Source: an uncultured Marivita sp. (GTDB lineage: Bacteria > Pseudomonadota > Alphaproteobacteria > Rhodobacterales > Rhodobacteraceae). From it: DNA of 64,000 nucleotides. Under the pieces are notes generated by a model. The model worked only from the letters and a program-made list of their open reading frames with translations. It was not told the origin of the DNA and made no database searches. The stretch covers positions 1,116,001 to 1,180,000 of the forward strand of contig NZ_CANKYW010000001.1 in assembly GCF_947488135.1 (NCBI RefSeq), written 5' to 3'. The position numbers and the translations under genes were made by a program. Shown one piece after another: positions 23,757-31,847 of this stretch. Numbering within the stretch: position 1 is the stretch's first letter; every line of letters starts with the position of its first letter.

Positions 23757-24749
23757 ATGTTCAAGGCATTGATCGTTCGCAAGGACGAGGACAGCGGCAA
23801 GACGTCAGCGGCGGTGGAAGAGATCGGGCTTGAAGATCTGCCCCAGGCCGAGGTCACGGTTGCGGTCGAATATTCGACCGTGAACTACAAGGACGGGCTT
23901 TGCATCGGGCCGGGCGGAGGGCTCGTGCGAAAATACCCGCATGTGCCGGGGATCGATTTTGCCGGCACGGTCGAGGCGTCGGATGATGACCGCTACAAGC
24001 CGGGCGACAAGGTGGTTCTGACCGGATGGCGCGTGGGCGAGGCGCATTGGGGCGGCTATAGCCAGAAAGCGCGCGTCAAGGCGGATTGGCTCGTGCCGCT
24101 GCCCGATGGGTTGGACACGCGTCAGGCCATGGCGGTGGGCACTGCCGGGTTCACGGCGATGCTGGCGGTGATGGCGCTCGAGGATCATGGCGTCAAGCCG
24201 GGGCCGGTTCTTGTGACCGGTGCCGCAGGCGGCGTCGGGTCGGTGGCGACCGCGATCCTGGCCAATCTCGGGCACAAGGTGGCGGCAGTCACCGGGCGGC
24301 CGGAACAGTCTGACTACCTCAAGTCGCTTGGGGCGACGCAGATCGTGGCACGCGAAGAGATCAACGAGACGGTCAAGCGACCGCTCGAATCCGAAACATG
24401 GGGCGGCTGTGTCGATGCCGTGGGCGGCGCGATGCTGGCCCGCGTTCTGGGCCAGATGGAGTACGGGGCGTCGGTGGCGGCGGTCGGACTGGCCGGTGGC
24501 GCGAACCTGCCAGCGACGGTCGTTCCGTTCCTGCTGCGCGGAGTGAACCTTTTGGGCATCGACAGCGTCATGCAGCCCTACGACAATCGCGTTCGCGCCT
24601 GGCAGCGGATCGCGAAGGACCTGCCCATGGACAAGCTCGAGGCGATGGTGACACCGGCAACGCTCGCTGACCTGCCAAAGCTTGGGGCCGACATCCTGCA
24701 AGGGCAGGTGAAAGGACGCGTGGTCGTCGACGTGGCGGCGGGGGCGTGA
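23757..24749 (+). CDS. acuI: acrylyl-CoA reductase (NADPH), AcuI
   Basis: Reduces acryloyl-CoA to propionyl-CoA, detoxifying the product of DMSP breakdown. 330 residues, zinc-free MDR/quinone-reductase fold: STVNYKDGLCIGPGGGLVRK (about 40-59), YPHVPGIDFAGTVE (about 60), the nucleotide loop VTGAAGGVGSVATAIL (about 144-159), TGRPEQSDYLKSLGA (about 167) and LRGVNLLGIDSV (about 262), all YhdH/AcuI traits. The start is the ATG at 23757 with AAGGAG 6-11 nt upstream. Located 79 nt after dmdA. Confidence 0.9.
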   Translation: MFKALIVRKDEDSGKTSAAVEEIGLEDLPQAEVTVAVEYSTVNYKDGLCIGPGGGLVRKYPHVPGIDFAGTVEASDDDRYKPGDKVVLTGWRVGEAHWGGYSQKARVKADWLVPLPDGLDTRQAMAVGTAGFTAMLAVMALEDHGVKPGPVLVTGAAGGVGSVATAILANLGHKVAAVTGRPEQSDYLKSLGATQIVAREEINETVKRPLESETWGGCVDAVGGAMLARVLGQMEYGASVAAVGLAGGANLPATVVPFLLRGVNLLGIDSVMQPYDNRVRAWQRIAKDLPMDKLEAMVTPATLADLPKLGADILQGQVKGRVVVDVAAGA

Positions 24750-24862
24750 TGTCGGCTTGGCCCGGAAGGGTCGAATGCGACATGGCCTCTGACTGAGGGC
24801 GGGTCAACTCCCACATTCCTTTGGGGGTTTAGCGCGCCTGGCAGTCGCAAACGCGACATAAG

Positions 24863-24899
24863 CCGCCGCTTCGGTTTGCATCGGGGCGGCGGTTTCGTT
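24863..24899 (+). terminator. probable terminator after acuI
   Basis: CCGCCGC (24863-24869) pairs with GCGGCGG (24886-24892), with inner TCG/CGA-type pairing in the loop, followed by TTTCGTTT. It separates acuI from the universal stress protein gene, which therefore probably has its own promoter in the next 130 nt. Confidence 0.6.
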
Positions 24900-25035
24900 T
24901 AGGCTTACCCAGCACTGCGGGGTTCCGCATGCCAATATGTTCGTCCGAGCCAGCGGGACGCGCGACTGTCTCGCATCGGTCGGCACGAAAAGACCAGCGC
25001 AACGATGCGATGGCACAACTGCAGGAGGGACGAAG

Positions 25036-25449
25036 GTGTTCGACAAAATCATGGTGCCTGTCGATCTGGCGCATGCAGACAAACTTGACCGAGCCCTGCG
25101 CTGTGCAGCCGATCTGGCAACGCAGTACAAGGCCAAGGTGACCTATGTCGGAGTGTCTGCGGCAACGCCGGGATCGGTGGCGCACACGCCCGAGGAATTT
25201 GCGAAGAAACTCTCGGCCTTTGCAAAATCCCAGGCGGAAACCCACGGCATCGAGGCGGACTCGCTTGCGCTGACCAGCCATGATCCGACCGTCGATCTGG
25301 ATCCGACGCTGTTGAAGGCGATCGAGGGTACCGGCGCCGACCTTGTCGTCATGGCAAGTCACATTCCCAATGTCGCCGACTACATCTGGGCATCGAACGG
25401 CAGCACCATCGCACGACGCGCGAAAGCGTCGGTGATGCTCGTCAGGTAA
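25036..25449 (+). CDS. universal stress protein (UspA family)
   Basis: A 137-residue UspA-fold protein: FDKIMVPVDLAHADKLDRAL (residues 2-21) and the C-terminal ATP-loop region LVVMASHIPNVADYIWAS followed by GSTIARRAKASVMLVR, where the usual G-2x-G-9x-G(S/T) loop is only partly kept (SNGST). The start is a GTG at 25036 with a perfect AGGAGG 7-12 nt upstream. Its position directly ahead of a BCCT transporter is a common pairing, in which the USP may modulate the transporter. Confidence 0.85.
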   Translation: MFDKIMVPVDLAHADKLDRALRCAADLATQYKAKVTYVGVSAATPGSVAHTPEEFAKKLSAFAKSQAETHGIEADSLALTSHDPTVDLDPTLLKAIEGTGADLVVMASHIPNVADYIWASNGSTIARRAKASVMLVR

Positions 25450-25457
25450 CGTCCGAG

Positions 25458-25477
25458 GGAACCAAGACATGGGTTCC
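25458..25477. promoter_or_regulatory. inverted repeat GGAACC-N8-GGTTCC ahead of the BCCT gene
   Basis: Six-base arms at 25458-25463 and 25472-25477 in the 72-nt gap between the universal stress gene and the BCCT gene. It could be an operator or a small hairpin. It does not fit the EcfG promoter spacing. Confidence 0.35.
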
Positions 25478-25521
25478 GCAGTCATTTTTGGGACATAACA
25501 ATAACAAGGAGGGGCCAATTC

Positions 25522-27165
25522 ATGGCCGATACGTCAGCAAATCAGGGGATCCCCGAACCCGAGGGCACATCCCAGATTATCGAGACCGAGTACGAGATCG
25601 GTCAGGATAATATCGAAACGCAGATCGGGCCCTTCGGTCTTGATATTCACAACCCGGTCTTTCTGGTCTCCGGCATCTGCATCATCGCATTCGTCTTCTA
25701 CACGCTGGCACTGCCGGAACAGTCCGGTGCGGTTTTCAGCTGGCTGTTCAGCGCGGTCACGCAGGGCTTTGACTGGTTCTTCCTGAGTGCCGCCAATATT
25801 TTCGTGCTGTTCTGCCTTCTTCTGATCGTTTTGCCGGTCGGATCGGTCCGGCTCGGCGGGGCCGAGGCGACGCCGGATTACACCTATATCGGTTGGTTCG
25901 CGATGCTGTTCGCCGCCGGGATGGGCATTGGCCTCATGTTCTACGGCGTGTCAGAGCCGATGAGCCATTTCGCCTCGTCCATCGGCGGAACGGCCGCCGA
26001 GGACGGTGCGCGCACGGACTGGGCACCTCTGGGAGCCGCCGGTGGCGATGAGCAGGCGGCGATCCGTCTGGCCTTTGCGGCGACCATCTTCCACTGGGGG
26101 CTGCACCCTTGGGCGATCTACGCTGTCGTGGCTTTGGCGCTGGCGCTTTTTTCCTACAACAAGGGCCTGCCGCTGACGATCCGGTCCGCGTTCTACCCGA
26201 TCCTCGGGGATCGTGTCTGGGGTTGGCCGGGGCACGTGATCGACACTCTGGCCGTGTTCGCGACGCTGTTCGGCCTTGCGACATCGCTCGGTTTCGGCGC
26301 GACACAGGCGAATGCGGGCCTGAACGAGCTTTTCGGTGTGCCGATCGGTTCGACCACCGAAGTCATCCTGATCACTGCGATCACCGCGGTGGCGTTGATC
26401 TCGGTTGTGCGCGGTCTTGATGGCGGTGTGAAAGTTCTGTCCGAAATCAACATGGGGCTGGCCGCGCTTTTGCTGCTCTTCGTGTTGTTTGCCGGTCCGA
26501 CCCTCGCGATCCTCACGGGCTTTGTCGATTACCTCGCAGCCTATCTGACCTACCTGCCGGCACTGTCGAACCCGGTCGGGCGCGAAGACACGAACTTCAT
26601 GCAGGGCTGGACCTCGTTCTACTGGGCCTGGTGGATCAGCTGGTCGCCCTTCGTGGGCATGTTCATCGCCCGCGTCAGCCGGGGCCGTACCGTGCGTGAA
26701 TTCATCATCTGCGTGCTGTTGATCCCGTCGATGGTCTGCGTGCTCTGGATGTCGGTCTTTGGTGGCGTGGCGATCCAGCAGGTTGTGCAGGACGGCTACA
26801 CGGCAGCGCAGGAGGCCCCGCTCGAGCTTAAGCTTTTCAAGATGCTCGACGCCCTTCCTCTGGCCAGCATCACCAGCTTCATCGGCATCGTGTTGGTCAT
26901 CGTGTTCTTCGTGACCTCGTCCGACTCGGGCAGCCTCGTGATCGACACGATCACCGCAGGCGGCAAGGTCGACGCACCGGTGCCGCAGCGCGTGTTCTGG
27001 TGCATCTTCGAGGGCGCGGTTGCAATCGTCCTGCTGCTTTCGGCAGGTGGTTTGCAATCGCTGCAATCCATGGTGATCTCGACGGGCCTGCCGTTCACGG
27101 TGGTGTTGCTCATCATGTGTTGGGCAATCTGGAAAGGGCTTCAGGCCGAACGCCGCGCGCTCTGA
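25522..27165 (+). CDS. BCCT family transporter (betaine/carnitine/choline/DMSP type)
   Basis: A 547-residue inner-membrane carrier with about twelve helices, importing quaternary ammonium compounds or DMSP. Family features: AAGMGIGLMFYGVSEPMSHF (about 131-150), FHWGLHPWAIYAVVALALA (about 191), the signature MQGWTSFYWAWWISWSPFVG (about 360-379) and FIARVSRGRTVREFI (about 381), then FFVTSSDSGSLVIDT (about 464). AGGAGG lies about 12 nt upstream of the ATG. Being 0.8 kb from dmdA-acuI, DMSP is a reasonable substrate, which is an inference. Confidence 0.93.
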   Translation: MADTSANQGIPEPEGTSQIIETEYEIGQDNIETQIGPFGLDIHNPVFLVSGICIIAFVFYTLALPEQSGAVFSWLFSAVTQGFDWFFLSAANIFVLFCLLLIVLPVGSVRLGGAEATPDYTYIGWFAMLFAAGMGIGLMFYGVSEPMSHFASSIGGTAAEDGARTDWAPLGAAGGDEQAAIRLAFAATIFHWGLHPWAIYAVVALALALFSYNKGLPLTIRSAFYPILGDRVWGWPGHVIDTLAVFATLFGLATSLGFGATQANAGLNELFGVPIGSTTEVILITAITAVALISVVRGLDGGVKVLSEINMGLAALLLLFVLFAGPTLAILTGFVDYLAAYLTYLPALSNPVGREDTNFMQGWTSFYWAWWISWSPFVGMFIARVSRGRTVREFIICVLLIPSMVCVLWMSVFGGVAIQQVVQDGYTAAQEAPLELKLFKMLDALPLASITSFIGIVLVIVFFVTSSDSGSLVIDTITAGGKVDAPVPQRVFWCIFEGAVAIVLLLSAGGLQSLQSMVISTGLPFTVVLLIMCWAIWKGLQAERRAL

Positions 27166-27186
27166 TCCCGATGCGTTTGTGATCTC

Positions 27187-27222
27187 ACCCCGTCCCGGCA
27201 CGATCCGGGGCGGGGTTTTCTT
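27187..27222 (+). terminator. intrinsic terminator of the BCCT gene
   Basis: ACCCCGTCCCGG and CCGGGGCGGGGT pair around a short CACGAT loop (27187-27216), followed by TTTTCTTTT. Clear Rho-independent terminator. Confidence 0.88.
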
Positions 27223-27279
27223 TTGCGGGCCTTGACCCTGACCGAAAGCCGGGGTCACCTGCGCGCAAGGGAGACCCAT

Positions 27280-28479
27280 ATGCTAGATACCGATTTCGTC
27301 CGTTCGCAATTCCCGGCCTTCGCCGAACCGTCTTTGGAGGGGCAGGCGTTCTTCGAAAACGCCGGAGGGTCCTATGCCTGCCAACAGGTGATCGACCGCC
27401 TGACGCGCTTTTACCGCGAACGTAAGGTTCAGCCGTACGGACCGTACGAGGCGTCCCGTCTGGGCGGCGCGGAAATGGACGAGGCGCGCCGTCGTCTTGC
27501 GGCGCTTCTGGGGGTGGAGACAGACGAGCTGAGCTTTGGTCCCTCGACGACGCAGAACACCTACGTGCTGGCGCAGGCGTTCCGGCAGTTCCTGTCCCCC
27601 GGCGAGGCGATTGTTGTCACCAACCAGGATCACGAGGCCAATACCGGCCCGTGGCGGCGGCTGGCGGATGAGGGCATCGAGGTTCGGGAGTGGCAGGTCG
27701 ATCCCGAGACCGGGCATTTGGAGACCGACGATTTGGAGAACCTGCTGGACGAACACGTGCGGCTTGTTTGCTTTCCGCATTGTTCCAACGTGGTGGGCGA
27801 GATCAATCCGGTGCTCAAGATCACCGCGCTCTGCCATGCGGCGGGCGCGTTCGTCTGTGTTGATGGGGTGAGCTATGCGCCGCACGGCTTTCCCAATGTC
27901 GGCGAGATGGGGCCGGATATCTATCTGTTTTCAAGTTACAAAACCTACGGGCCTCATCAGGGCATCATGGTGATGCGCCGGACTCTTGGGCATCTGCTGC
28001 CCAACCAGGGGCATTACTTCAATGCCGATACGCTTTACAAACGCTTCACACCCGCCGGGCCAGACCATGCGCAGATCGCGGCCTGTGCCGGGATGGCCGA
28101 TTACATGGAGGCGCTTGGCGCGCATCACGGGGTTGGGGCGGGGGGCGCGCATGACCTGATGCGGGACCACGAGGTGCGTCTGCTCCAGCCGCTGCTGGAT
28201 GCGGTCAAGGACCGCAACTCCGTGCGGCTCATTGGCCCCTCGGAGGCTGGCTTGCGCGCGCCTACGGTTGCACTGGCGCTGAACCGCCCGGCTGCGGATG
28301 TGGCGGCGGAGCTTGCGCAACACGGCGTCATGTGCGGTGGCGGCGATTTCTACGCGGTGCGCGCGCTCGAGGCGATGGGGGTGGATATGGACAAGGGCGT
28401 GCTGCGTCTGAGCTTCGTGCATTACACCACCGAGGCCGAAGTGACCAAGGCGATCGAGGCATTGGACGCGGTGCTTTAG
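27280..28479 (+). CDS. cysteine desulfurase-like PLP enzyme
   Basis: A 399-residue class V aminotransferase-fold protein. FFENAGGSYACQQVIDRL (about 25-42), FGPSTTQNTYVLA (about 87), TNQDHEANTGPWRRL (about 119-133), HCSNVVGEINPV (about 169-180), FVCVDGVSYAPHGFPNV (about 193, with the PLP-contact Asp) and SSYKTYGPHQG (about 219-229), whose Lys is the likely PLP lysine. It belongs to the desulfurase-like branch whose true substrate is unsettled. The ATG at 27280 follows GGGAG by 7 nt and is preferred to the longer frame. Confidence 0.8.
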   Translation: MLDTDFVRSQFPAFAEPSLEGQAFFENAGGSYACQQVIDRLTRFYRERKVQPYGPYEASRLGGAEMDEARRRLAALLGVETDELSFGPSTTQNTYVLAQAFRQFLSPGEAIVVTNQDHEANTGPWRRLADEGIEVREWQVDPETGHLETDDLENLLDEHVRLVCFPHCSNVVGEINPVLKITALCHAAGAFVCVDGVSYAPHGFPNVGEMGPDIYLFSSYKTYGPHQGIMVMRRTLGHLLPNQGHYFNADTLYKRFTPAGPDHAQIAACAGMADYMEALGAHHGVGAGGAHDLMRDHEVRLLQPLLDAVKDRNSVRLIGPSEAGLRAPTVALALNRPAADVAAELAQHGVMCGGGDFYAVRALEAMGVDMDKGVLRLSFVHYTTEAEVTKAIEALDAVL

Positions 28480-28540
28480 GGGGCTCTGCCCCCGTCGCGC
28501 TTTGCGCGACTCCCCCGAGGTATTTGTAGCCCAAAGAAGG
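28479..28540 (+). repeat. double hairpin plus TCCCCCGAGGTATTT element
   Basis: GGGGGC-TCT-GCCCCC (28479-28493), then GTCGCGC-TTT-GCGCGAC (28494-28510), then TCCCCCGAGGTATTTGTAGC and CCAAAGAAGG. It starts at the last base of the upstream stop codon. The layout (hairpin, CTCCCC-G-GAG, T-rich, CAAGA/CAAAGAAGG) matches the element after dmdA. Similar sequences recur between genes in Rhodobacteraceae in my experience; likely a dispersed terminator-type repeat. Confidence 0.65.
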
Positions 28541-28609
28541 CCGGAGATGCGTTTGACCTTTGGTGTCGCGCGGTTAGGTCGAGACGAAACAGATTTTAAA
28601 GGGCAAAGC

Positions 28610-30025
28610 ATGACGTCACCAACTTTGGTATGGATCCGCAGAGATCTCCGTTTGAGCGATCACGCAGCGGTGTCAGCGGCGGTGGAGCGGGGCGGTCCGG
28701 TGATCCCGGTTTTCCTGCGGGACGATCTGGTGGACGATCTGGGTGCCGCGCCGAAATGGCGGCTGGGTCTGGGTCTGGATCACTACGCGGCCTCTTTGGA
28801 GGACAAAGGCAGCCGCTTGATCCTGCGCTCGGGCGACGCGCGAGCGGTGATCCCGGCGCTTGTGAAAGAGACGGGCGCGGATGCGGTCTATTGGCAACGC
28901 GCCTACGACCCGGATGCCGTCGCGCGCGACAAGGACGTGAAAGCCGCACTCAAGGAGATGGAGGTCGAGGCAGAGAGCTTTGCCGGGCACCTGATGTTCG
29001 AGCCCTGGACCGTCGAGACCAAGCAAGGCGAGTTCTACAAGGTTTACACACCATTCTGGAAGTCGGTGCGCGACCGATCGGTGTCCGAACCGCTAAGCGC
29101 ACCGTCCTCCTTACCGGCACCGGAGACCTGGCCCGAGAGCGAAACGCTCGAGGACTGGGCGCTGGGTGTCGCCATGAACCGGGGGGCCGACGTCGTCCGC
29201 CCGTTCGTACAGCTTGGAGAGCAAGCCGCTCAGTCCCGGCTTGGGGCGTTTCTGGCATCGAAGGTGGCGGATTATGATCGTACGCGGGACATTCCCGGCA
29301 TGGACGGCACGTCGAACCTGTCGGAAAACCTGTCTCTGGGAGAGATTAGCCCGGCGCAATGCTGGCACGCAGGTCAACGCGCCAAAGAGGAGGGCAAGGC
29401 AGGGGCCGAGACCTTTCTCAAGGAGCTGGTCTGGCGCGAGTTTGCCTATCACCTGATGTGGCACACGCCCCGTATCCTGACCGACAACTGGCGCGAGGAG
29501 TGGGAGGCCTTCCCCTGGAACGAGGACGAGCGCAAAGCCGAGGTCAAGGCTTGGAAGCAGGGTCGCACGGGCATCCGGTTCGTCGATGCCGCCATGCGCG
29601 AGCTCTATGTCACGGGCCGGATGCACAACCGCGGCCGTATGATCGTGGCAAGCTACCTGACCAAGCACCTCATGTGTCACTGGAAGATCGGGCTGGAGTG
29701 GTTCAAGGACTGCCTGATCGACTGGGACCCGGCGTCCAACGCGATGGGCTGGCAATGGTCGGCAGGCTCAGGCCCGGATGCCACGCCCTATTTCCGGGTG
29801 TTCAATCCGGTGACGCAGCTCGACAAGTTCGACAAGGACCGGGACTATGTCAGCCGCTGGATCGCCGAGGAGTACGAAAACCCGCACAAGGACGCGCTTG
29901 CCTATTTCGAGGCGATCCCGCGCCAGTGGAAGATGTCGGCAAACGATCCCTATCCCGATCCGATCGTGCCACCGGACGAGGGGCGCAAGCGGGCCTTGTC
30001 GGCTTACGAGAACAGGTCGTTTTGA
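28610..30025 (+). CDS. phr: deoxyribodipyrimidine photolyase
   Basis: Light-driven repair of cyclobutane pyrimidine dimers. 471 residues: N-terminal antenna domain starting SPTLVWIRRDLRLSDHAAV, FAD domain with FLKELVWREFAYHLMW (about 269-284), GRTGIRFVDAAMRELYVTG (about 319), MHNRGRMIVASYLTKHL (about 340-356) and the flavin-pocket run LIDWDPASNAMGWQWSAGSG (about 369-388). The conserved tryptophans are present. The ATG at 28610 gives the usual N-terminus. In Rhodobacter sphaeroides a photolyase gene neighbours cfaA in the sigma-E singlet-oxygen response; the same neighbours occur here. Confidence 0.93.
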   Translation: MTSPTLVWIRRDLRLSDHAAVSAAVERGGPVIPVFLRDDLVDDLGAAPKWRLGLGLDHYAASLEDKGSRLILRSGDARAVIPALVKETGADAVYWQRAYDPDAVARDKDVKAALKEMEVEAESFAGHLMFEPWTVETKQGEFYKVYTPFWKSVRDRSVSEPLSAPSSLPAPETWPESETLEDWALGVAMNRGADVVRPFVQLGEQAAQSRLGAFLASKVADYDRTRDIPGMDGTSNLSENLSLGEISPAQCWHAGQRAKEEGKAGAETFLKELVWREFAYHLMWHTPRILTDNWREEWEAFPWNEDERKAEVKAWKQGRTGIRFVDAAMRELYVTGRMHNRGRMIVASYLTKHLMCHWKIGLEWFKDCLIDWDPASNAMGWQWSAGSGPDATPYFRVFNPVTQLDKFDKDRDYVSRWIAEEYENPHKDALAYFEAIPRQWKMSANDPYPDPIVPPDEGRKRALSAYENRSF

Positions 30026-30190
30026 CGGGACCGTTGTTTTTGCCGCAACGATCCGGCAAAATGAACGAAATCCGCACCTTAGTGACCGGCGCGTCTTGCC
30101 TTTGACGGGCCGACGCTACCTTGGGTTAACACTTGCCCGCCCGAGGGGGCTGTGGCTAGTGTCCAGAGACGTAGACAGCGGAAGACCTGC

Positions 30191-31399
30191 ATGATCCTGA
30201 CAACGACCGAAAACCAACCCAATCTGCCGCGCTATTTCGCTCAGGTCTTCGCGATGGCGGACCGGCTACGGAAGGGAAGGGTGGACTTCATCCTTCCGGA
30301 CGGGCGCCATTTCCGGGCCGAGGGCGCGGAACCGGGGGCGGTTGCCGAGGTGCATGTGCACAACACCGATCTTTTCGCGCGCCTGATCCGCGACGGCGAT
30401 CTTGGCTTCAGCGACGCCTATCTCGAAGGCTGGTGGAGCACGCCGGATTTGCAGGCGTTCATGGATTTCGTGCACGGCGAAAACAACGATGTCTATGACA
30501 GCTTCCCGGGGATGAAATTTGTCCGCTGGTACGAACAGTTGCGGTTCTGGATGCAGTCCAATTCCAAGCGACAAGCGAAAAAGAACATCAGCTACCACTA
30601 CGATCTGGGCAACGATTTCTACAGCCTCTGGCTCGACGACACGATGACCTATTCCTCGGCCCTCTTTGAAACCGGACAGGAAAGCACCGAGAAGGCGCAG
30701 ATCGCAAAATACAAAAGCATGGTCGACCAGATGGGCGCTGAACCGGGCGATCACGTGCTGGAAATCGGCTGTGGCTGGGGCGGGTTTGCCGAATACGCCG
30801 CCAAGGAACGTGGCCTCAAAGTCACTGGACTGACGATCAGCCAGGAGCAATACAACTACGCTGTGGACCGGATCGAGAAGGCAGGTTTGTCGGACCGTGT
30901 GACCTTCAAGCTTCAGGATTATCGTGACGAAACCGGGCAATATGACGGGATCGCCTCTATCGAAATGTTCGAAGCCGTGGGTCAGAAGTACTGGCCGACA
31001 TATTTCAATTCCGTTCGGAATTGCCTCAAACCCGGCAAGAACGCGACTTTGCAAATCATCACGGTCGAAGAGTCGCGTTGGGAAATCTACAATCGGGGCG
31101 TTGATTTCATTCAGAAATATATCTTCCCAGGTGGAATGCTTCCCAGCCCGGGCGTGTTGCGCAAGGAAATCGAGGCGGCGGGCCTCAACGTGGCCAAGTC
31201 GATCGAATTCGGCGAAAGCTATAGCCAGACGCTGCGCCGATGGCACGAAACCTTCAACGAAAAATGGGACCAGGTCGCCAACCTGGGTTTCGATGAGAGA
31301 TTCCGAAGAATGTGGAATTTCTATCTCACCTCTTGCGCGGCGACTTTTCATAGCGGAAACTGCGATGTAACGCAGATTACCATTACGAGACCAAGCTGA
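30191..31399 (+). CDS. cfa: cyclopropane-fatty-acyl-phospholipid synthase
   Basis: Adds a methylene bridge from S-adenosylmethionine to unsaturated phospholipid chains, protecting membranes. 402 residues with an N-terminal lipid-binding part and a methyltransferase part: NISYHYDLGNDFYSLWLDD (about 132-150), MTYSSALFET, the SAM motif VLEIGCGWGGFAEYAA (about 191-206), GLTISQEQYNYA (about 213), FEAVGQKYWPTYF (about 260) and FIQKYIFPGGMLPS (about 304-317). CGGAAGA is the ribosome site before the ATG at 30191. Its stop is 1 nt from the trgA start. Confidence 0.93.
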   Translation: MILTTTENQPNLPRYFAQVFAMADRLRKGRVDFILPDGRHFRAEGAEPGAVAEVHVHNTDLFARLIRDGDLGFSDAYLEGWWSTPDLQAFMDFVHGENNDVYDSFPGMKFVRWYEQLRFWMQSNSKRQAKKNISYHYDLGNDFYSLWLDDTMTYSSALFETGQESTEKAQIAKYKSMVDQMGAEPGDHVLEIGCGWGGFAEYAAKERGLKVTGLTISQEQYNYAVDRIEKAGLSDRVTFKLQDYRDETGQYDGIASIEMFEAVGQKYWPTYFNSVRNCLKPGKNATLQIITVEESRWEIYNRGVDFIQKYIFPGGMLPSPGVLRKEIEAAGLNVAKSIEFGESYSQTLRRWHETFNEKWDQVANLGFDERFRRMWNFYLTSCAATFHSGNCDVTQITITRPS

Positions 31400-31400
31400 C

Positions 31401-31841
31401 ATGCCCACCGCCGCCAAAGCCGTCGCCGCCCTGTGTTTGGCCGCGTTGGGGTATTTGGCGTCGGAACTGGTGAAAACGCTTCTCCCGGAAATCAACAACT
31501 TCGGCCGCTTTTCCGAATTCAATGCGCTTGTTGGAGCGGTGGTGGGCTGGTTCGTCGTGGGCACACGCGCGGGACGGGGGACCAAGGATGCCATCGCGAA
31601 CGGGCTGACAGGGGTGGCGGCCCTGATTTTCTGGGCCGTGTTTTTCCATGCCAGCTACGAGATGATTCAACTTGCCCTGAAGCGCCGGTTCGACGGCCCG
31701 GTCGAAGCATTCTCCGCGATTTTCGAGATCGGGATCGAATACGGTGCTCTACTGATGAACCCGATGATGATCGCGACTTTTCTCATCGGGGCGCTGCTGA
31801 CCGGATACTTCGCGGAATACGCCGCGCGGCAGTGGAAATAA
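31401..31841 (+). CDS. trgA: TrgA family membrane protein
   Basis: A 146-residue protein with four hydrophobic helices (about 5-22, 40-55, 68-85, 110-135), the pattern of TrgA from the Rhodobacter sphaeroides tellurite-resistance locus. LIEINNFGRFSEFNA-like ALVGAVVGWFVVGTRAG (about 42-58) is the best-kept block. How it acts is not known. It starts 1 nt after cfa and is followed by trgB and cysK in the same order as the published locus. Confidence 0.8.
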   Translation: MPTAAKAVAALCLAALGYLASELVKTLLPEINNFGRFSEFNALVGAVVGWFVVGTRAGRGTKDAIANGLTGVAALIFWAVFFHASYEMIQLALKRRFDGPVEAFSAIFEIGIEYGALLMNPMMIATFLIGALLTGYFAEYAARQWK

Positions 31842-31847
31842 GCTGGT

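Noticed and set aside
25458-25490. EcfG promoter ahead of the BCCT gene
   Set aside because: GGAAC is present but no (C/G)GTT lies 16 or 17 nt downstream; the sequence is an inverted repeat instead.
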